From positions 62,001 through 126,000 of the forward strand of contig VZRG01000181.1 of assembly GCA_013397435.1 (NCBI GenBank): a stretch of DNA of 64,000 bases, given 5' to 3'. The notes beneath the pieces are model-generated. The model was given only the letters and a program-made list of their open reading frames with translations. It did not search any database and had not been told where the DNA came from. This DNA comes from Erythrocercus mccallii. Its lineage: Eukaryota; Chordata; Aves; Passeriformes; Dicruridae. The position numbers and the translations under genes are program-made. Numbering within the stretch: the first letter of the stretch is position 1; the number at the start of each line of letters is the position of its first letter. Below are positions 1-12,600 of this stretch, one piece after another.

Positions 1-1497
1 CTGGCACCTGTTTTCTCTAGAAATGGACTGAAGCACTTGAACTGGTGATAGATCCTGTAGGTGCCGAACGTGGGTAATAAATCATGAAGTCCAGCTTGCT
101 GTGTTACCAAGGCATTTTTCCACAGTTGAAGGAATACTGAAGCAGGAATACTGAAGGCAGTAATAATGTAGGCAGAATTTTGCAAAAGTGTAGTTGTATC
201 TTGAACTGCAGTTCAACATCTCTCTAAAAAAAAGAAAAACCAAAAACCAAACCAAAACAAAAACCCCCAAAACTTCAAATCCAAACACCTAAGCACCCCC
301 TGTCAAAAAAATCCCCAAACAAAATGAAAAAGACCAAACCAAATAACTCAAATGAACACACTCCACGCTGATGCCTTGATTACTGAGTAGGGAAGAGGCA
401 CATTTTTTGAAGAAAACTGTTTTTCTTTGTACTAATACTACCCAGTCTCACTGTCTTTGCCTTCTGGGAGCCCTTCAACCTAGCACTCATCCAGTACACG
501 GTGCCTAAGTGACAGTGCTCCCAGACCAGCTCCTGTGCTTTGCTAGAGTGTACAGGACATGGCGAGGCTGCATATGTTGCATATGAGGCCTTATGTTGCA
601 TTTCTGGAGGCACTACTTGTTTCTAATATGCCTGTTTAGTGAGTTTCCCAATATTAAATCAAACATATTTCTTTCTTCTGTGCTTTTACAGAATCCAAAG
701 AAGATGACTGACATAAAACACTAACCCACTGAAAACTCATCCCCCTCCAAACCATTTAGTTATTTATCGTTTCCCTGACATTTCAAGCTTCATAATGTGT
801 CTTCAAGATTTCCCTGCAATTAGGCAGACTAGCAGTTTCCTTTTTGAGAAAAGTCCATATTCCCATGGAACTGAATTCCAGAAGCTTGGTCTTCAGTGCA
901 AATACTAAAGATCACAAGACTCCTCATGTTTCTGTGCAGTGCCTGTTCCTTGAGCTGCAGTTTCCCCAAGTTATTTGTGGAGATGACGAATGCTGCAAGT
1001 CAGGTTGTGTCTGTGTATGGCAGAGAGGCTCTCAGCCCCAGGGAGCAGGTGTAGTTGAGATTACCAATGAAGCAAATGCAGGTATGAACTGACATGTAAG
1101 TGGCAGAGCTATAGATCCTTATTCCTTCCTCTCCTTTGTGTGAGACTCAAAAGTGATGCTAGCTGAAGAAGCTGTTGTGATATGGGTCCACAGTCAGGGC
1201 AGAGCCCTTTCTTCCAGCATGTAGCTGAATGCAGAGGTGAGACGACAGCAAAATATTCTGCAATTAAGGAGGTGTTTTTTTTTTGGTAGCAGCAAGAGGC
1301 TATGCTGCCTTCTGGTTTTTGCTCTATTATCTGGGATTCACAGCAGTGTTGATAAACTCTGGTATTAAGTGCATCAAGTTAGCCAGAGCTGCACTGTGAA
1401 CTGGCTTACAGGGTGAGAAACTCACTACCATATTCGTATTCTGCCAGGAGATGTTTGGATTAGATTTTAGAAAAAAAAACCCAAACCAAACAATCAC
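1..1497. other. Anonymous noncoding DNA
   Basis: No gene, RNA or intact repeat is recognised here. Reading frames are short and show no family motif. Positions about 228-335 are an A/C-rich low-complexity patch with runs of A and C, probably a decayed tail or microsatellite. The remainder is AT-leaning unique-looking sequence with few CpG. Confidence 0.6.
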
Positions 1498-1686
1498 TGG
1501 AAGAGTGTTTAGGCAATAGAATAAATTGCCCAGGGAACTGGTAGAGTCACTGTCCCTGGAAGTGTTCAGGAGGTGCCTGGATGTGGAACTCAGGAATATG
1601 TTTCAGAGGTGAATATGATGGTTCTAGGCTGACAGCTTGACTAGATAATCTTGAGAGTCTCTTCCAAGCTTGTTCATTCTGCATGA
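1498..1686 (+). mobile_element. CR1 LINE 3' fragment
   Basis: About 190 bp resembles the 3' end of avian CR1. The order of landmarks fits the plus strand: 'gaataaattgcccaggga', then 'gtccctggaagtgttcagga', then 'tgcctggatgtgg', then a degraded 'gataatcttgagagtctctt' and a decayed tail near 'ttcattctgcatga'. CR1 copies are normally 5'-truncated, so only the 3' portion remains. The copy is clearly diverged and has no coding capacity. An A-rich patch at 1470-1485 lies just upstream. Subfamily cannot be assigned by eye. Confidence 0.8.
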
Positions 1687-3916
1687 GCTGTTGCAGATTA
1701 TGCAGGGCTCTGCTGAGAAGTGTATAGGGTGGGAAAATAAGATTAATGGGGTCTGTGACTGTACTTTTCTAGTTACCCAATGGAGAGATTTGTTTCTGCT
1801 ATAAGCTATCAGGAAATAATAACCTCACTGGAGCTAAAGGAAAGGTGGAGAGAGCTGAGATGCAGGAGTCTTGGGATCTACATATCTCTTTAATGTAGTC
1901 ATGTCTCAGAGGAGAGTGTCTGCCCATGAATTTTGGTCAAAATTGGCTCATTCCAGCTTGGAATACATGTACTTGAGCTGATTTGTGAACTGCACTTCGA
2001 CACACACTTTCTTTTTTTGTACCCACTTGATTGAACAATGAAATATTTCACCAGAAGTAAAATCAAACTGGTACAACAGAGTGTGTGTTGGCAGATGCTG
2101 GACACACCTTCTCTGTGCACAAATTGCAAAGCAGAAATAAGGAGTTAGATTGGACAAACCTATCACCAAGTCTAGAGGCAGTGCAACCATGTCAGCATAG
2201 CACAAAACCTGGAGGCAGAGTTTATGTTCTTTGGCTCCAGGCCATGCTTTTAAAAGGCAGTATTGAGCCAGCTATTGAGTTCGCATCTCCTCAGGGACGG
2301 TGTTGTGCAACTGAATGTGTGCAAGACAATCATTCAGTGGTGTGGGGAGTTGTTTTGTGGCTTTTTGGATGGTTTTACTGCTGCTGTGTTTGTTTGTTTT
2401 TAAAATGTATTATGGTCAGCAAAGCAGGAGCAGGAGGCTTTTTGGTGCTCTTGGCTTCAGAGCTTACTATAGACCTTGTTCTCTTCATCAGTGCAGACCA
2501 TATTGTCCAGGCCATGAGATGACTAAGCACAGTGGGAATGCTTTATAAGAAACCTGAAGTAATGCTTTAAACTTTCAAACATGCTGTCCTCATAAGAAAA
2601 AGCTTTTAAGAGGAAGAGGGAACACCTGCAGTCTTTGAGGCAGTCACAAGGAGTTTAATGTAGAAATAATAAATTTGGTTCTTCTAGAATGCTTCAGATA
2701 CATGTGTAATACCCCAACCTCCAAGGCAGAAGATGCTGATATTTCATATAGTGAATGTTCCCTCCCAGATTATCCTGCAAGCCTTGGGTACACAAAGCAC
2801 AGCAGTGTTTACTAGGATACCACACAGTTTGATAAACATTCATGAAGGCACACTCTGTTCTCAGGTTCCCTGCTCATGCCCTTATTCTTTACTCAGGAAA
2901 AATTATTATTAGAAGGGAAACAATGTGAAAACTTGGTGGAAAGTGTCCTTTTTATTTTATTTGCTTATGAGTTATTGAGCCTGATGGTTACCTTTCACAG
3001 AATTTATTAAAACCAATTCTGATTTCATCAGAACCCATGATAGCAAAGGATTGTAGTCTTGGTTTTGGCTTACTTTTACAGGGCAGCCCTAGAAAATGTG
3101 TTGAAGTACTGTGTGTTGCTTAAACACTGTATTGAGTAAGTAGCAATAGCACTGCTGGGGAAGTAGCAGTGTAAAATGGTGGTGGACCAAGTGAACAAGG
3201 AGCAGTAGAACAGAACAGAGGGAATCCTCCTGATATTTTATCTTCTTATTGATCAAGTTTTCTCTCAGACAGCTAATAACTGCTTGAATGTTTTCCCACT
3301 GCTTGTAAATCTTCCTCTCATGACCCAGGTGTGGCATCTTAAAAATTCAGTGAAGACTAAGTTATCATAATTCCCACAGTGCAAAGAAATTATCTGGGAA
3401 TTGCAGTGAAAGGTCACTTTAAATGCAATTCCTGGGCATCTGGAACACCTGGTCTACTTCTTTTGCACAAAATGTTACTTCTCCAAGAGTCTCTGAGGAT
3501 AAGATGTTCCTGTTACAGTTTTCATAGAGATGATGACTCTTGTTGTGATATGCACCTTGCTCTTCGTGATAAGTCTCTGAGGCAGTTCTGCCCTCTTTCA
3601 CTGCTAAATCTCCAAGCTTACTCACTTAGCTTGTTTTTTTCTACTCTCATCTCCCTCTTTAACCAGGGAAATTTATAGACCTAGACGTTACTTCTCTCCT
3701 TCAGTACTGTTTTGTGAAGTGCTGATAGCACAGAATCCTTAATCTGTCTGGGGACACTGTGGGACAGAGTTTTATGTTCATAGTGCCCTTGGTTTGGGGT
3801 AAAACTCAGCTTCAAAGGATGTCATCTGTCTTCTGTGTATTTTAAGTGGAAGCTGGAGGTTGCATATTTGAGAGGTTCATGCAAATTGCTTAAGTAATTC
3901 AAGCCTGAAAACCCTA
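1687..3916. other. Anonymous noncoding DNA
   Basis: Noncoding sequence with no recognised gene or repeat. Overlapping plus-strand frames at 2085-2548 (up to 145 codons) carry no domain and have skewed, low-information composition, so I treat them as chance. Short AT-rich stretches occur near 2940-3010. Confidence 0.55.
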
Positions 3917-4765
3917 TAATCATAGAACCATAGTACTGATTAGGTTGAAAATGACCTCTAAGATCATCAAGTCTAATCACTAACCTAGCACTGCTCTGTC
4001 CACCACTAAGTGGTGTCTTTAAGTCTACACAGCTTTATAAATACCTCAAGGGGTGGTGAATCAACCACTTCCCTGGGCAGCCTGTGCGAGTGCTTGATGA
4101 TCCTTTCAGTGAAATTTTTCCCAATATCCCATCTAAACCCTCCCATGGGCAACTTCCTCTTGTCCTGTCACGTTTTACTTGGCAGAAGTGACCCACCCCA
4201 CTTCCCTACAGCCTCCTCTCAGGCAGTTGTAGAGAATGATAAGGTCACTGCTGAGCTTCCTTTTCTCCAGGCTAAACACCTCCAGCTCCATCAGCCACTT
4301 CTCTTACACCTTGTGCTGCAGACTCTTCCGCAGCTCTGCTGCCCTTCTCTGGACACGCTCCAACACCTCAGTGTCCTTCTTGTAGTGAGGGGCCCAGAAC
4401 TGAACACAGGATTTGAGGTGAGGCCTCTCCAGTGCTGAGTAGAGGGGGACAATACAGGGGGACAATCGATGATCCTGCTGGCCACACTATTGCTGATACA
4501 GGCCAGGATGACATTGGTCTTCTTGGCCCCCTGTGCACACACTGGCCCAGGTTCAGCGACTGTCAAAAAGCATCTCCAGGTCCATTCTTTCTTGGCAGCT
4601 TTCCATGAACATGTCCCAGCCTTTAGCACTGAATGGAATTGTGGCCCAAGTGAAGGATCCAGCACCTGACTTTGTTGAACCTTGTACAGTTGGCCTTGTC
4701 CGATTGATCCAGTCTATGCATATCCCTCTTCAGAGTCTTCCTGCCCTCTGGCAGATCTGTGCCTT
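3917..4765 (-). mobile_element. CR1 LINE 3' fragment, about 850 bp
   Basis: This is the longest CR1 piece in the window, inserted on the minus strand. Its 3' end is at the left: 'aatcatagaaccatag' is the reverse complement of the CR1 terminal octamer-type repeat. It is followed by 'gatcatcaagtctaatcact', 'ttccctgggcagcctgtg', 'ttctctggacacgctccaac' and 'ggcccagaactgaacacagg', all landmarks of avian CR1 3' regions. At the right, 'ttgatccagtctatgcatat' and 'ttcctgccctctggcagatc' match the more upstream CR1 part, after which similarity fades. An 11 bp duplication ('agggggacaat', near 4443-4466) sits inside. Frames inside it are CR1 remnants, not host genes. The 5' edge is approximate. Confidence 0.88.
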
Positions 4766-7316
4766 TCTGAAACCTCTCTCAGGTGTTGTTTAATATGGGC
4801 TGAGAAGTTATTTAGGGTAGTAGGGACAGACAGTGTCTGTCTTTTCTATTCCTTACAACATGGAGCAAGAAAATAATACATTATAGTGAATCAATCAATC
4901 ACCTTCCTTGGCTTGCTGTGTATAAAGCAGTGTCTCTTTGTAATGGTACCTTTACAAAAATATTTTTGAACTATTTGTTTTATAAAACTGGAGCAGGAAA
5001 AAAGGCCTATTTTGTTATTTGCCTGCTTCTTTCATGTGGCATGCTGGTGTTAGTGACTTTGATTTCCAAGAAGCACACATTTTACAACTTTTTTTAATGC
5101 TGATGCTCCAGGGGTGGTACATGGGACACTGTGACTCTGGCATTATGGGAACAAGAAGTAGATTGAGCATCAGAACTCTTGGGTGAATTGCCCAGATGAA
5201 GGCTACATGACTTCTCAAACAGATAATTTAAAGATCATCTGACTTTGCCATGAGTTTTCCTGATGAGTTCAGACATCTTACTGTTTTCAGGCACTGAATT
5301 CCACACTATAACTCTACAATCTCTGTTTGAGCAGATCAGTAATTTCAGCTTTGTCATCTTCTGCAGAATACAATGTTTTGGTTTAGTGGTGAGGCACTCT
5401 ATTTGAAAAATCATTTTTCTGGGAAATTAAATTTTTGAAGTATTGGAAATTTTGTTAGATTTTTTAAAATAAAATAGTTTGACAAAAATGTAAACGGTTT
5501 CAGATTAATGATTTGGATTCAGTCATCTGTTGCCTCTGCTCTCACTTTTCTTGCTCCTGTTATTTTATTTTCTTATGGCACATAATCAGAAGGGAAAAGT
5601 ATGGAAGAAATAGTTTTGCTTGTCATATATTCCAAAATCAGAATCCTCCTTCTCTGACTCTCTCTCTTCTTTCTGACTAATTTTCAAGGAAGTATTTTAG
5701 ACATTTTTAACTGGTCTAGTAATGAAATCCTCCCTGTGTTTTTGTTATCTGAAGAGCAGGACACAGCAGGCTGTGTCTGTGCTGTGTGCCTGTCCTCTGG
5801 GTGCAGGCACACAGAAGAGAAGCCCTTTACCATGCACTTACTGGGAAATATTTTATCTGCAGCTGTTGTATTTCCTTCTTAGCTGCTTCTAGCAGGCCTA
5901 GGTTGATGCTGTGAATCCAAAGAGTTAACCCTGTGCCATCACATTAAAAACATTTCAAGTGACTCCCTCCCACAGAGTATATGGCCTGGTCCGACATCTT
6001 CGGTTCTGCATGCTGTTCTAGAACAGCAATTCCACATGATTATAAATAATTAAAGGACCTGACTACTGTTGAGAAGGCATCCTACCTTAGCAGCAAGCAC
6101 AATTTAAATCAGTCCCTCCTCTTCATTTCCTCCTATTACCTCATCTGTTCAGTACCTGGAGTAAACATGGGGGTTTTGAAGGGGATGCAGAGTTTTAATA
6201 TTCTGTGGGATACCAGAAATGTCTGAGCTTTAAATAGAGGCTTTTCTGGACAGTTAATGAAGAGTGCTTTTCCTCTATGCAACTTGCCTTGTCTGAAGTG
6301 AAAGGTCCTTTGGAAAGGACCTTTTGGAAAGGACCATTTTTCCTGTTGTCTTTCAAGACCCTGGGAAGCCTTGGCTTTCTGTAAAGATGCTCAAGAGAGC
6401 ATTTCTTCTGTGCTAGTGCTTGACATATCCTTGGTACCTGTATACTGCAACCATGGCAAATCCAACTTCTCATGGAACTATGCTATGAATAGCTGCTGTA
6501 ACTTGGATATTTTCAATCTGAATTCCAGACAGTTGGCAATCACAAAACATTAAACATCATGGTTTCTCTAAAGATTCAGCTTAAGTACTTACATAGTGCA
6601 AATAAATTGCTCTGCAGATACCAAAGATATAAGTTAAGGCAGAGGAATGCTATTGTCACGTGCTAAGATAGTGATATTTTGCAGTTTGCTGTGTTAATTC
6701 TCCCAAGATTCTGCAGTGGTTTTGCTCAGCTGTATCAATGGTTGGTATCAGAGTCTCCTGTTATGCAAAATAAATCAGTAATATCTCTCCCTTCTTGGGA
6801 AAATGTGCAACAGTTTATTGCCTTGTAGAAGGAAAAATAAATTAACAATGCTGACTGTAACTGGAGTGAAACACGAGGGAAATCAGTTTGCCATGAAAAC
6901 ATCTGTAAAAGAATTATCTTGCTGAGACCCAGGTATCAGAGCTGCCGCTTTAGTATGGCCAGCTTAGATGAGAAGCTGAATTGCTGAGCAGCATTTCTCA
7001 TACTGTGAAGTAATATAACATATTTCTAATGCAAACACATGAGCTCAAGGCCAACTTTATGGTACCTAGAGTCCAGATTCTTGGATGCTTGCCTAAGCAG
7101 AGCTGAGCTAACCACATGTAGCAAAACTCCAGGCCCTGTGGTTATCAGGAAGAAGACTTACACTCTTTGTAACATACCAGAGTTAGAGAGAGGAGAGTTG
7201 TACTTGAGGATTGGAGGAACTGCCTGCCTTTTAGCAGAAACACAAAAGGGAATAAGTTACCATGCAGCATGCAAAAAAGACAAATGTTTGGCCTGAGGAA
7301 CAAGTTCTTCTTCTAG
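4766..7316. other. Anonymous noncoding DNA
   Basis: No recognised gene or repeat. The stretch contains an AT-rich segment at 5400-5500 and a perfect short inverted repeat at 6302-6323, listed separately. Sequence around 6590-6800 is unique-looking with several TTAAT/ATGCAAA-type words, but not enough to call an enhancer. Confidence 0.55.
6302..6323. repeat. 10 bp perfect inverted repeat followed by a copy
   Basis: The arms 'aaggtccttt' and 'aaaggacctt' are exact reverse complements separated by two bases (gg). A further copy of 'ttggaaaggacc' follows to 6335, so the segment is both palindromic and locally duplicated. It may be a slippage product; no function is implied. Confidence 0.8.
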
Positions 7317-7403
7317 GCTGATGGGAATAAATTCGGAGCCACCATGTGGGACTTGCATTCACAGTGGCTCTGGTGGGGCAGTGCCCCATGCTGAGAATCT
7401 CAG
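7317..7403 (+). other. Splice-bounded exon-like segment (candidate only)
   Basis: An 87 bp segment sits between a pyrimidine-rich acceptor ('ttcttcttctag') and a near-consensus donor ('cag|gtgagt'). One frame is open throughout (28 complete codons, reading from 7318). A second frame contains an ATG in a strong 'gccaccatg' context at 7342, but it stops after 16 codons. The protein is not one I recognise, and splice-like pairs arise by chance in 64 kb. It could be a coding exon with phase 2 at both ends, a 5' untranslated or lncRNA exon, or nothing. Confidence 0.18.
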
Positions 7404-9567
7404 GTGAGTGACCTCTGCTCCTGCTGAAAACCACCTGCAGCTCATCTGGCTGTGAAAGAGAAGCAAGGCATTGGTGATAGGGGATTGAGGATGAGCTGTA
7501 GTGCTGGTCAGATTTTTCCATTGCTATGGAAACAGGTATTGTGCTCGCTAACCCAGTGCACCAAGTAAGTGTGGGTAGACCTCTGACTTCTCTTCATTTT
7601 ACTTTTTCAAGCTATTGGAGGAAAAGGAGAGAACAAAATGTCTACAGGAGGAGGTAGTCAATACAATATTTTGCTCAGGGCTCAGACCAGAATGAAAGGG
7701 TGTGAGTTTACTGGCAGAAATTGATTTATTATTTTGAGCATGCTGCAGCCACATATATGAAGCATCAATTAAAGTGCAGGGGTTCCCCTACCCCACCTCC
7801 TTCCTGGAAAAACTTTCATATTGGCATCACCAATAAAAAGAGATGGGAGTAGACACCCTATATATCTTATGCATGCTCAAAAAAGCCCCAGGTTGCCATA
7901 AGTTCAAAATTGTTGCAAGATTTCTCTGTAATGTGAATCCTGGTTCATTTCTATAATTATTTTAATATTTCTATCTGACAAAGTCTGTGACATTACAAGG
8001 ATTTTAGTGATTCTTGATCCTTTTTAATTCTATGTCATATTCTACTTAAAATTTTTATTTACCATGTTGGGAGAAATTTTCTGGCTTGTGAAATTTGAAT
8101 GGGAAGGAGAGGGAGTCCGGACTAATTTCTATGCTGGGCCGTGCTCAACCTGGTAAGTCTTGTGGAGATGCCTGAGGAGAACTGGGCTTGATATCTGGTC
8201 TGATGATTTTATGCCTCTATGAAAGTCATTCTGTTTGCATATCGTCTGCGCATAAACATATAAAATGCAGAATACTATCTTGCCCTAGGCTGCTTGCTTG
8301 TCTTTTTTTCTATGATGTGGCTTTACAGAGTAACTCAACCCAAACTCTTGGACTTAATAGGTAGAGGTGGGACTTCGCATAAGGCTTTTGATGGGAAATT
8401 ATCTTTTAAATTCTCTCTGAACTCATCAGTTGTTAAAATAATTTTAACTAGTCATTAAGTGCTTCATTAGAGTGTTTTCTTCTTAAGCTGCTTTAGATTA
8501 AAACTGAATTGTGCCTATTCCTTATCACTCATTTTTGCCTTCTTTTTTCCTAAATGGACTTTGGCTCATGTATTTTTGAGGTTTAATATCAGTTCAGCTG
8601 AATGCTCTTGAGCTTCTGAATTAATTCAGTCATTTTGTCTTAATGACCATGAAGAGTTTTGTTAAGCTGGAGTGCCATTAAACTCAAGCGCTGCAGTGTT
8701 TAGAGTTAGTGATCACTGGGGGAAAGTTTGCAGGTAGAAAATAAGATTGGAAGTTGGACAGAACGCATGAGGGGTTCATTTGCTGTGAATTCAGCAATAA
8801 ACACCTGGAGAAAATGTGGTCCAAAGGGATGCAAAATCAGTAGTTTGCTGAAGGAGAGTGTGCTAATTCTTTCAGGATAGATTTTGATATGGAGCTCAGC
8901 TCTACATTTTCTTCCTGAAGTCTGATTAATAGTTTATCGTGTGTTGCAAATAAAAATATTATATGTTGGGAATATGTTTTATAAAGCTACTCTTTAACTA
9001 AAGAAAGCTCAGATGGCCCTGGCATACTTGACACTTTCTCTTCCTGTTGATGCTGGGGGAAAAAAAAACCAGTTTCTTTTGTTGTCATATCTGCACCCAT
9101 TTATAAAGAAACTGAATTGAATAGAAGGGGGCTATTGTTTTCAGGACAAACTGCATTTTGTCTTAGGACAACCTAAAATTAAATTATGTTTTTATCTTTA
9201 AAAATGAAAGGAGGTTTGAAATAAAAAGTCTTGAAAATACAAGTTCTCTCAAATTCTTCTGAATTTTTTTGTCATCTTCAGTTCAAACACATTTCTAAAC
9301 ATTTTGACATTACCCTATAGATACTTTCACAATGAAAAAACCCACCAGATTTAACATGTTAATCTAATTCTGAATTAATAATTTAAGCTCAGGTTGTGCT
9401 CTGTGTATTATATGAACTGATGAGAAAAAGTTCCCAGATTGTACTACACTTGTGACTAGGAGCCACTCCTAGGACGCAAGGGCAATGTGAAAGTTATTGG
9501 TTTATCCTAATTACAATGAACAATTTTGCATGTACTTGGGCAAGACAAGGTTTTCAGAAGCGGTTGG
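7404..9567. other. Anonymous noncoding DNA
   Basis: No gene or recognised repeat. AT-rich, CpG-poor sequence. A 7 bp inverted repeat with a 3-base loop ('ctaggag-cca-ctcctag') lies at 9456-9472. Nothing else stands out. Confidence 0.55.
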
Positions 9568-9600
9568 CTTTGTGCTTGCTTTGTGCTCGCTTTGTGCTCG
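9568..9600 (+). repeat. 11 bp unit in three tandem copies
   Basis: Three consecutive copies of 'ctttgtgctyg' (first copy with t, next two with c at the variable position) give a 33 bp minisatellite seed. It lies within unique-looking sequence. Copy number may be polymorphic. Confidence 0.85.
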
Positions 9601-12600
9601 CTGAAGTTGTTGGGATTAGCTGCCCTAGCAGGCTGCTGATGGGCACTGTGAGAAGCCCATCTACACCAGCTCTCAAAGTAGAATGGCTTCCCATTGCTGA
9701 CGTGTGGGGGGGTAGGTGGATGGTGGATGAAGAAGATAGGATGTTCTTAATTTAAGCTAGTGAACTTCACAAAAAATCATAGCAATGCCAGAGCAGTTTG
9801 TAATCTTCTCATAAGTTAGCAGAGTGAGTTAAAAGGAAGAGTTCACCTTCCCCAAAATGCGAAAACTGTGGCTTCCATTACTCTCTTTCTAAAAATAAGC
9901 TATTTTAGTATTTAGTATTTTAGTATCTAAAAAACTAATTGTCCCACTCCTGGGAGTGTTTACAGGACCTGTTGGGTTTCTGTTGGTTTGTTGCATTGTT
10001 GGTTTTGTTTGCTTTTTTTTCATGTGTGTTTGTTTGCTTTTACAGTGGAAGTATGGCTTTTGTCCTTTATGCTAAAAACACATCAATCATTTTAAGGGGT
10101 TATGTACTCTCCTAGGAGTCTCAGTTTTTATATTTTCTATCTGATACCCCACTCCCTGTCAGAGAGCTTTTGTGGCTAATGCATCTCAGCATAAGTTGTT
10201 TCTCCTTTTAATATCTGCTGTGAATGGTCACCAAACACAGACAAATGTGCTTGGCTTCACAGAACTTTTAGTTCAGGTCAAGTTAAAATCTAAAGGAAAT
10301 GTGTGTTTATGAATGAAAAACAAAAGGTACAAAGTCAGTGTAAATGGTGTTCATAGTGACATAAGTGAAGAAAAGGAAAATAAACAATATGCCTACTTCA
10401 CTTTAAGACCACCTTTGAAATGTGCTTGTGGTAAGCCTCCAGCTTTCCCTGTATCCACTTGGCAAACTTGGAGCTCATGCCAGGTTATGCAGGGCAGGAA
10501 CCTTGCACCTACTGCATGTTCTGTCTTCTCACTTCAGTAAAGATGCTTGGCTGTAGCAGAAAAATATGCTCAGAGGGGTCTGTTCAATTTCTCATCCTTT
10601 GCTCCAGATTATTGATTCTTTCTCAGCATACACTTTTGACTTCTCCCTCCCTTCTCTTTTACTACGTTTTCCTCTCCCCGGAAGGGTGACCTGGTTGCCC
10701 TGATGCACATGCATTCAAGACATGACGGAGCTCTTGAAAGGTGTTTGCCTGCTGTCTTCCACTTATAAAGCCATGTGTATGAAGTCTTCCCCTACTCTTA
10801 ACTTAGAGACTCTCACAAAGCAATTAAACAACTTCATTTGGTATAATGTTTATGGTAGGTGAGGATCATTCATGGCTTCTGTTTCTGACTAGACCCTATG
10901 ACACCTCTTAGGCTGGAACAGAGATGATTTGAGGGAGGGAGGAACTAACTCAAAATTTGAGGCTAGTCCTGTAGGTCACTAATCAATCTACACGAGGGAC
11001 CGGTTCACACCACCACTGTCAAAGCTTTTCACTAATAAATTGATCATAGACTAGGCTGGTAGGGAGGTGGAACTTTCTCAGCTATTATTATTTAGCAAAA
11101 TCTGCTTGTGAGCATTAAAAACAAGTGTAGCGTCCCCCTTCTTCTTGACTGACATGTACATCGTCAAAAAATGCAGGCAGAGAGCTACTTCAGCAAAGAT
11201 TGCCCATGCTTAACAAGCTTCTGTGCACTTAACAGGTGTACTTCAGCTTTCTTTGAGAGCTTTGAAGTAGAATACAGGTTGCTTTAAGTTGGACAGCTCT
11301 ACATCACTGCAGCATGTTAGTACAGCGTGAACACTCTATATCTTGCATTAGAATAGATTCTAAACTTATCACATAAAACTGGCAGTAACTAGGTATTTTC
11401 CTGTACTCTGAAAGTAAAACTAGGACTCCAGGAAATGTTCCACTAGCTGTAAAAGATACCCACTCCTATGTTTTTGGGCTGTTGAGTGACAGTGCCATTC
11501 ACTGGACAGCACAGTGTAGGAGAAGCTCCTCTTTGCTATTAAAGGTCCCAGAAGCTGTGCACTTGATAGTCTGCCCGAAACCACGTGGGAATGGGGGAAT
11601 ATCTAGCAAGAAACAATATGTAAAAGCTAGAGTGTCTTCAACTAGCAGTAGTGTTTTGCAATTCCAGCAGATTCTGTGACATACCTGACTGGAAATGCTG
11701 GTGGAAAACTGGTTGGTTTTGGTCGCACTTAGGTGGAATTGTCTTCAGCTTTTCCAAACTCTAAGATATCCTGACAGGCCCTTCAGGGCCAGACTTCTTG
11801 ACAGGTCTTTTCCTTACACTCCATGCAACTCTCCTCTTCCCTTGTTTTCTGTCAATATCCATGGGCACAGCAATGCCAGAAAAGCTTACCATTTACCACA
11901 GACTGGTTAAGAGTGTTTGGAATGCTCTGTCCCTTTCCTGTAACTGTCTCTTGGATGTGTTTTAAGTGGATCTGAAGATATCTACATTCTCTTGGATCTC
12001 AAACCACAGGCCAGAGGGATTATTTACCCTGGATTGTATTTGAAGATATGCCAAACTGTGGACAGATGCAATTAGATGTAAGTGAAGATGTTTTATAGTG
12101 AGCTTTGGGGGAAGGTGTTTTTTTCTGATCTTTTTCAATGCCTGTTAGAAATACTTGCTACCTTTAATTTATAAGTACAATAGGAAAAGCAAAAAAAAAA
12201 ATCATTGCAGTGCTTGAAATGTAAAGGGTCAAATAAGGCATAATCAGTCAATATTGCTATTTTGCTTTATTTTTTCTTAGGGCTGTTTTAGAGGAAGAAT
12301 GTTTTTGAAGCCTTTGTTAAATTAAAAATTGAAAAAGAGCACAAAATGGGTGAGATTGGCTACCACTGTAGGAATTCTTGTTCTTGAAGTATGATCATGT
12401 ATCCTTGAAAGGACTTAGAAATAAGTGCCACTTAAGGGGCTAAGATAACAGCAGCAAAAGAAACAAATTTGGTTTCTGCACCTGGTGTTGGCTGTAACTG
12501 GTAACTTCAGCACCAGAGAAATGGCAGAACTTGTTGTCCATCATCCAAACAAAGATCAGACTAGCTTCTGCTGGCATGTTTAAAGTTTTGCTCTTCATTA

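Noticed and set aside
2085..2522. 145-codon plus-strand frame
   Set aside because: No domain, an overlapping second frame, and a low-complexity hydrophobic/Cys stretch from TG-rich DNA; no splice or promoter context.
4291..4665. 124-codon minus-strand frame
   Set aside because: It is CR1 sequence read in sense orientation, in the 3' part of the element, not an independent gene.
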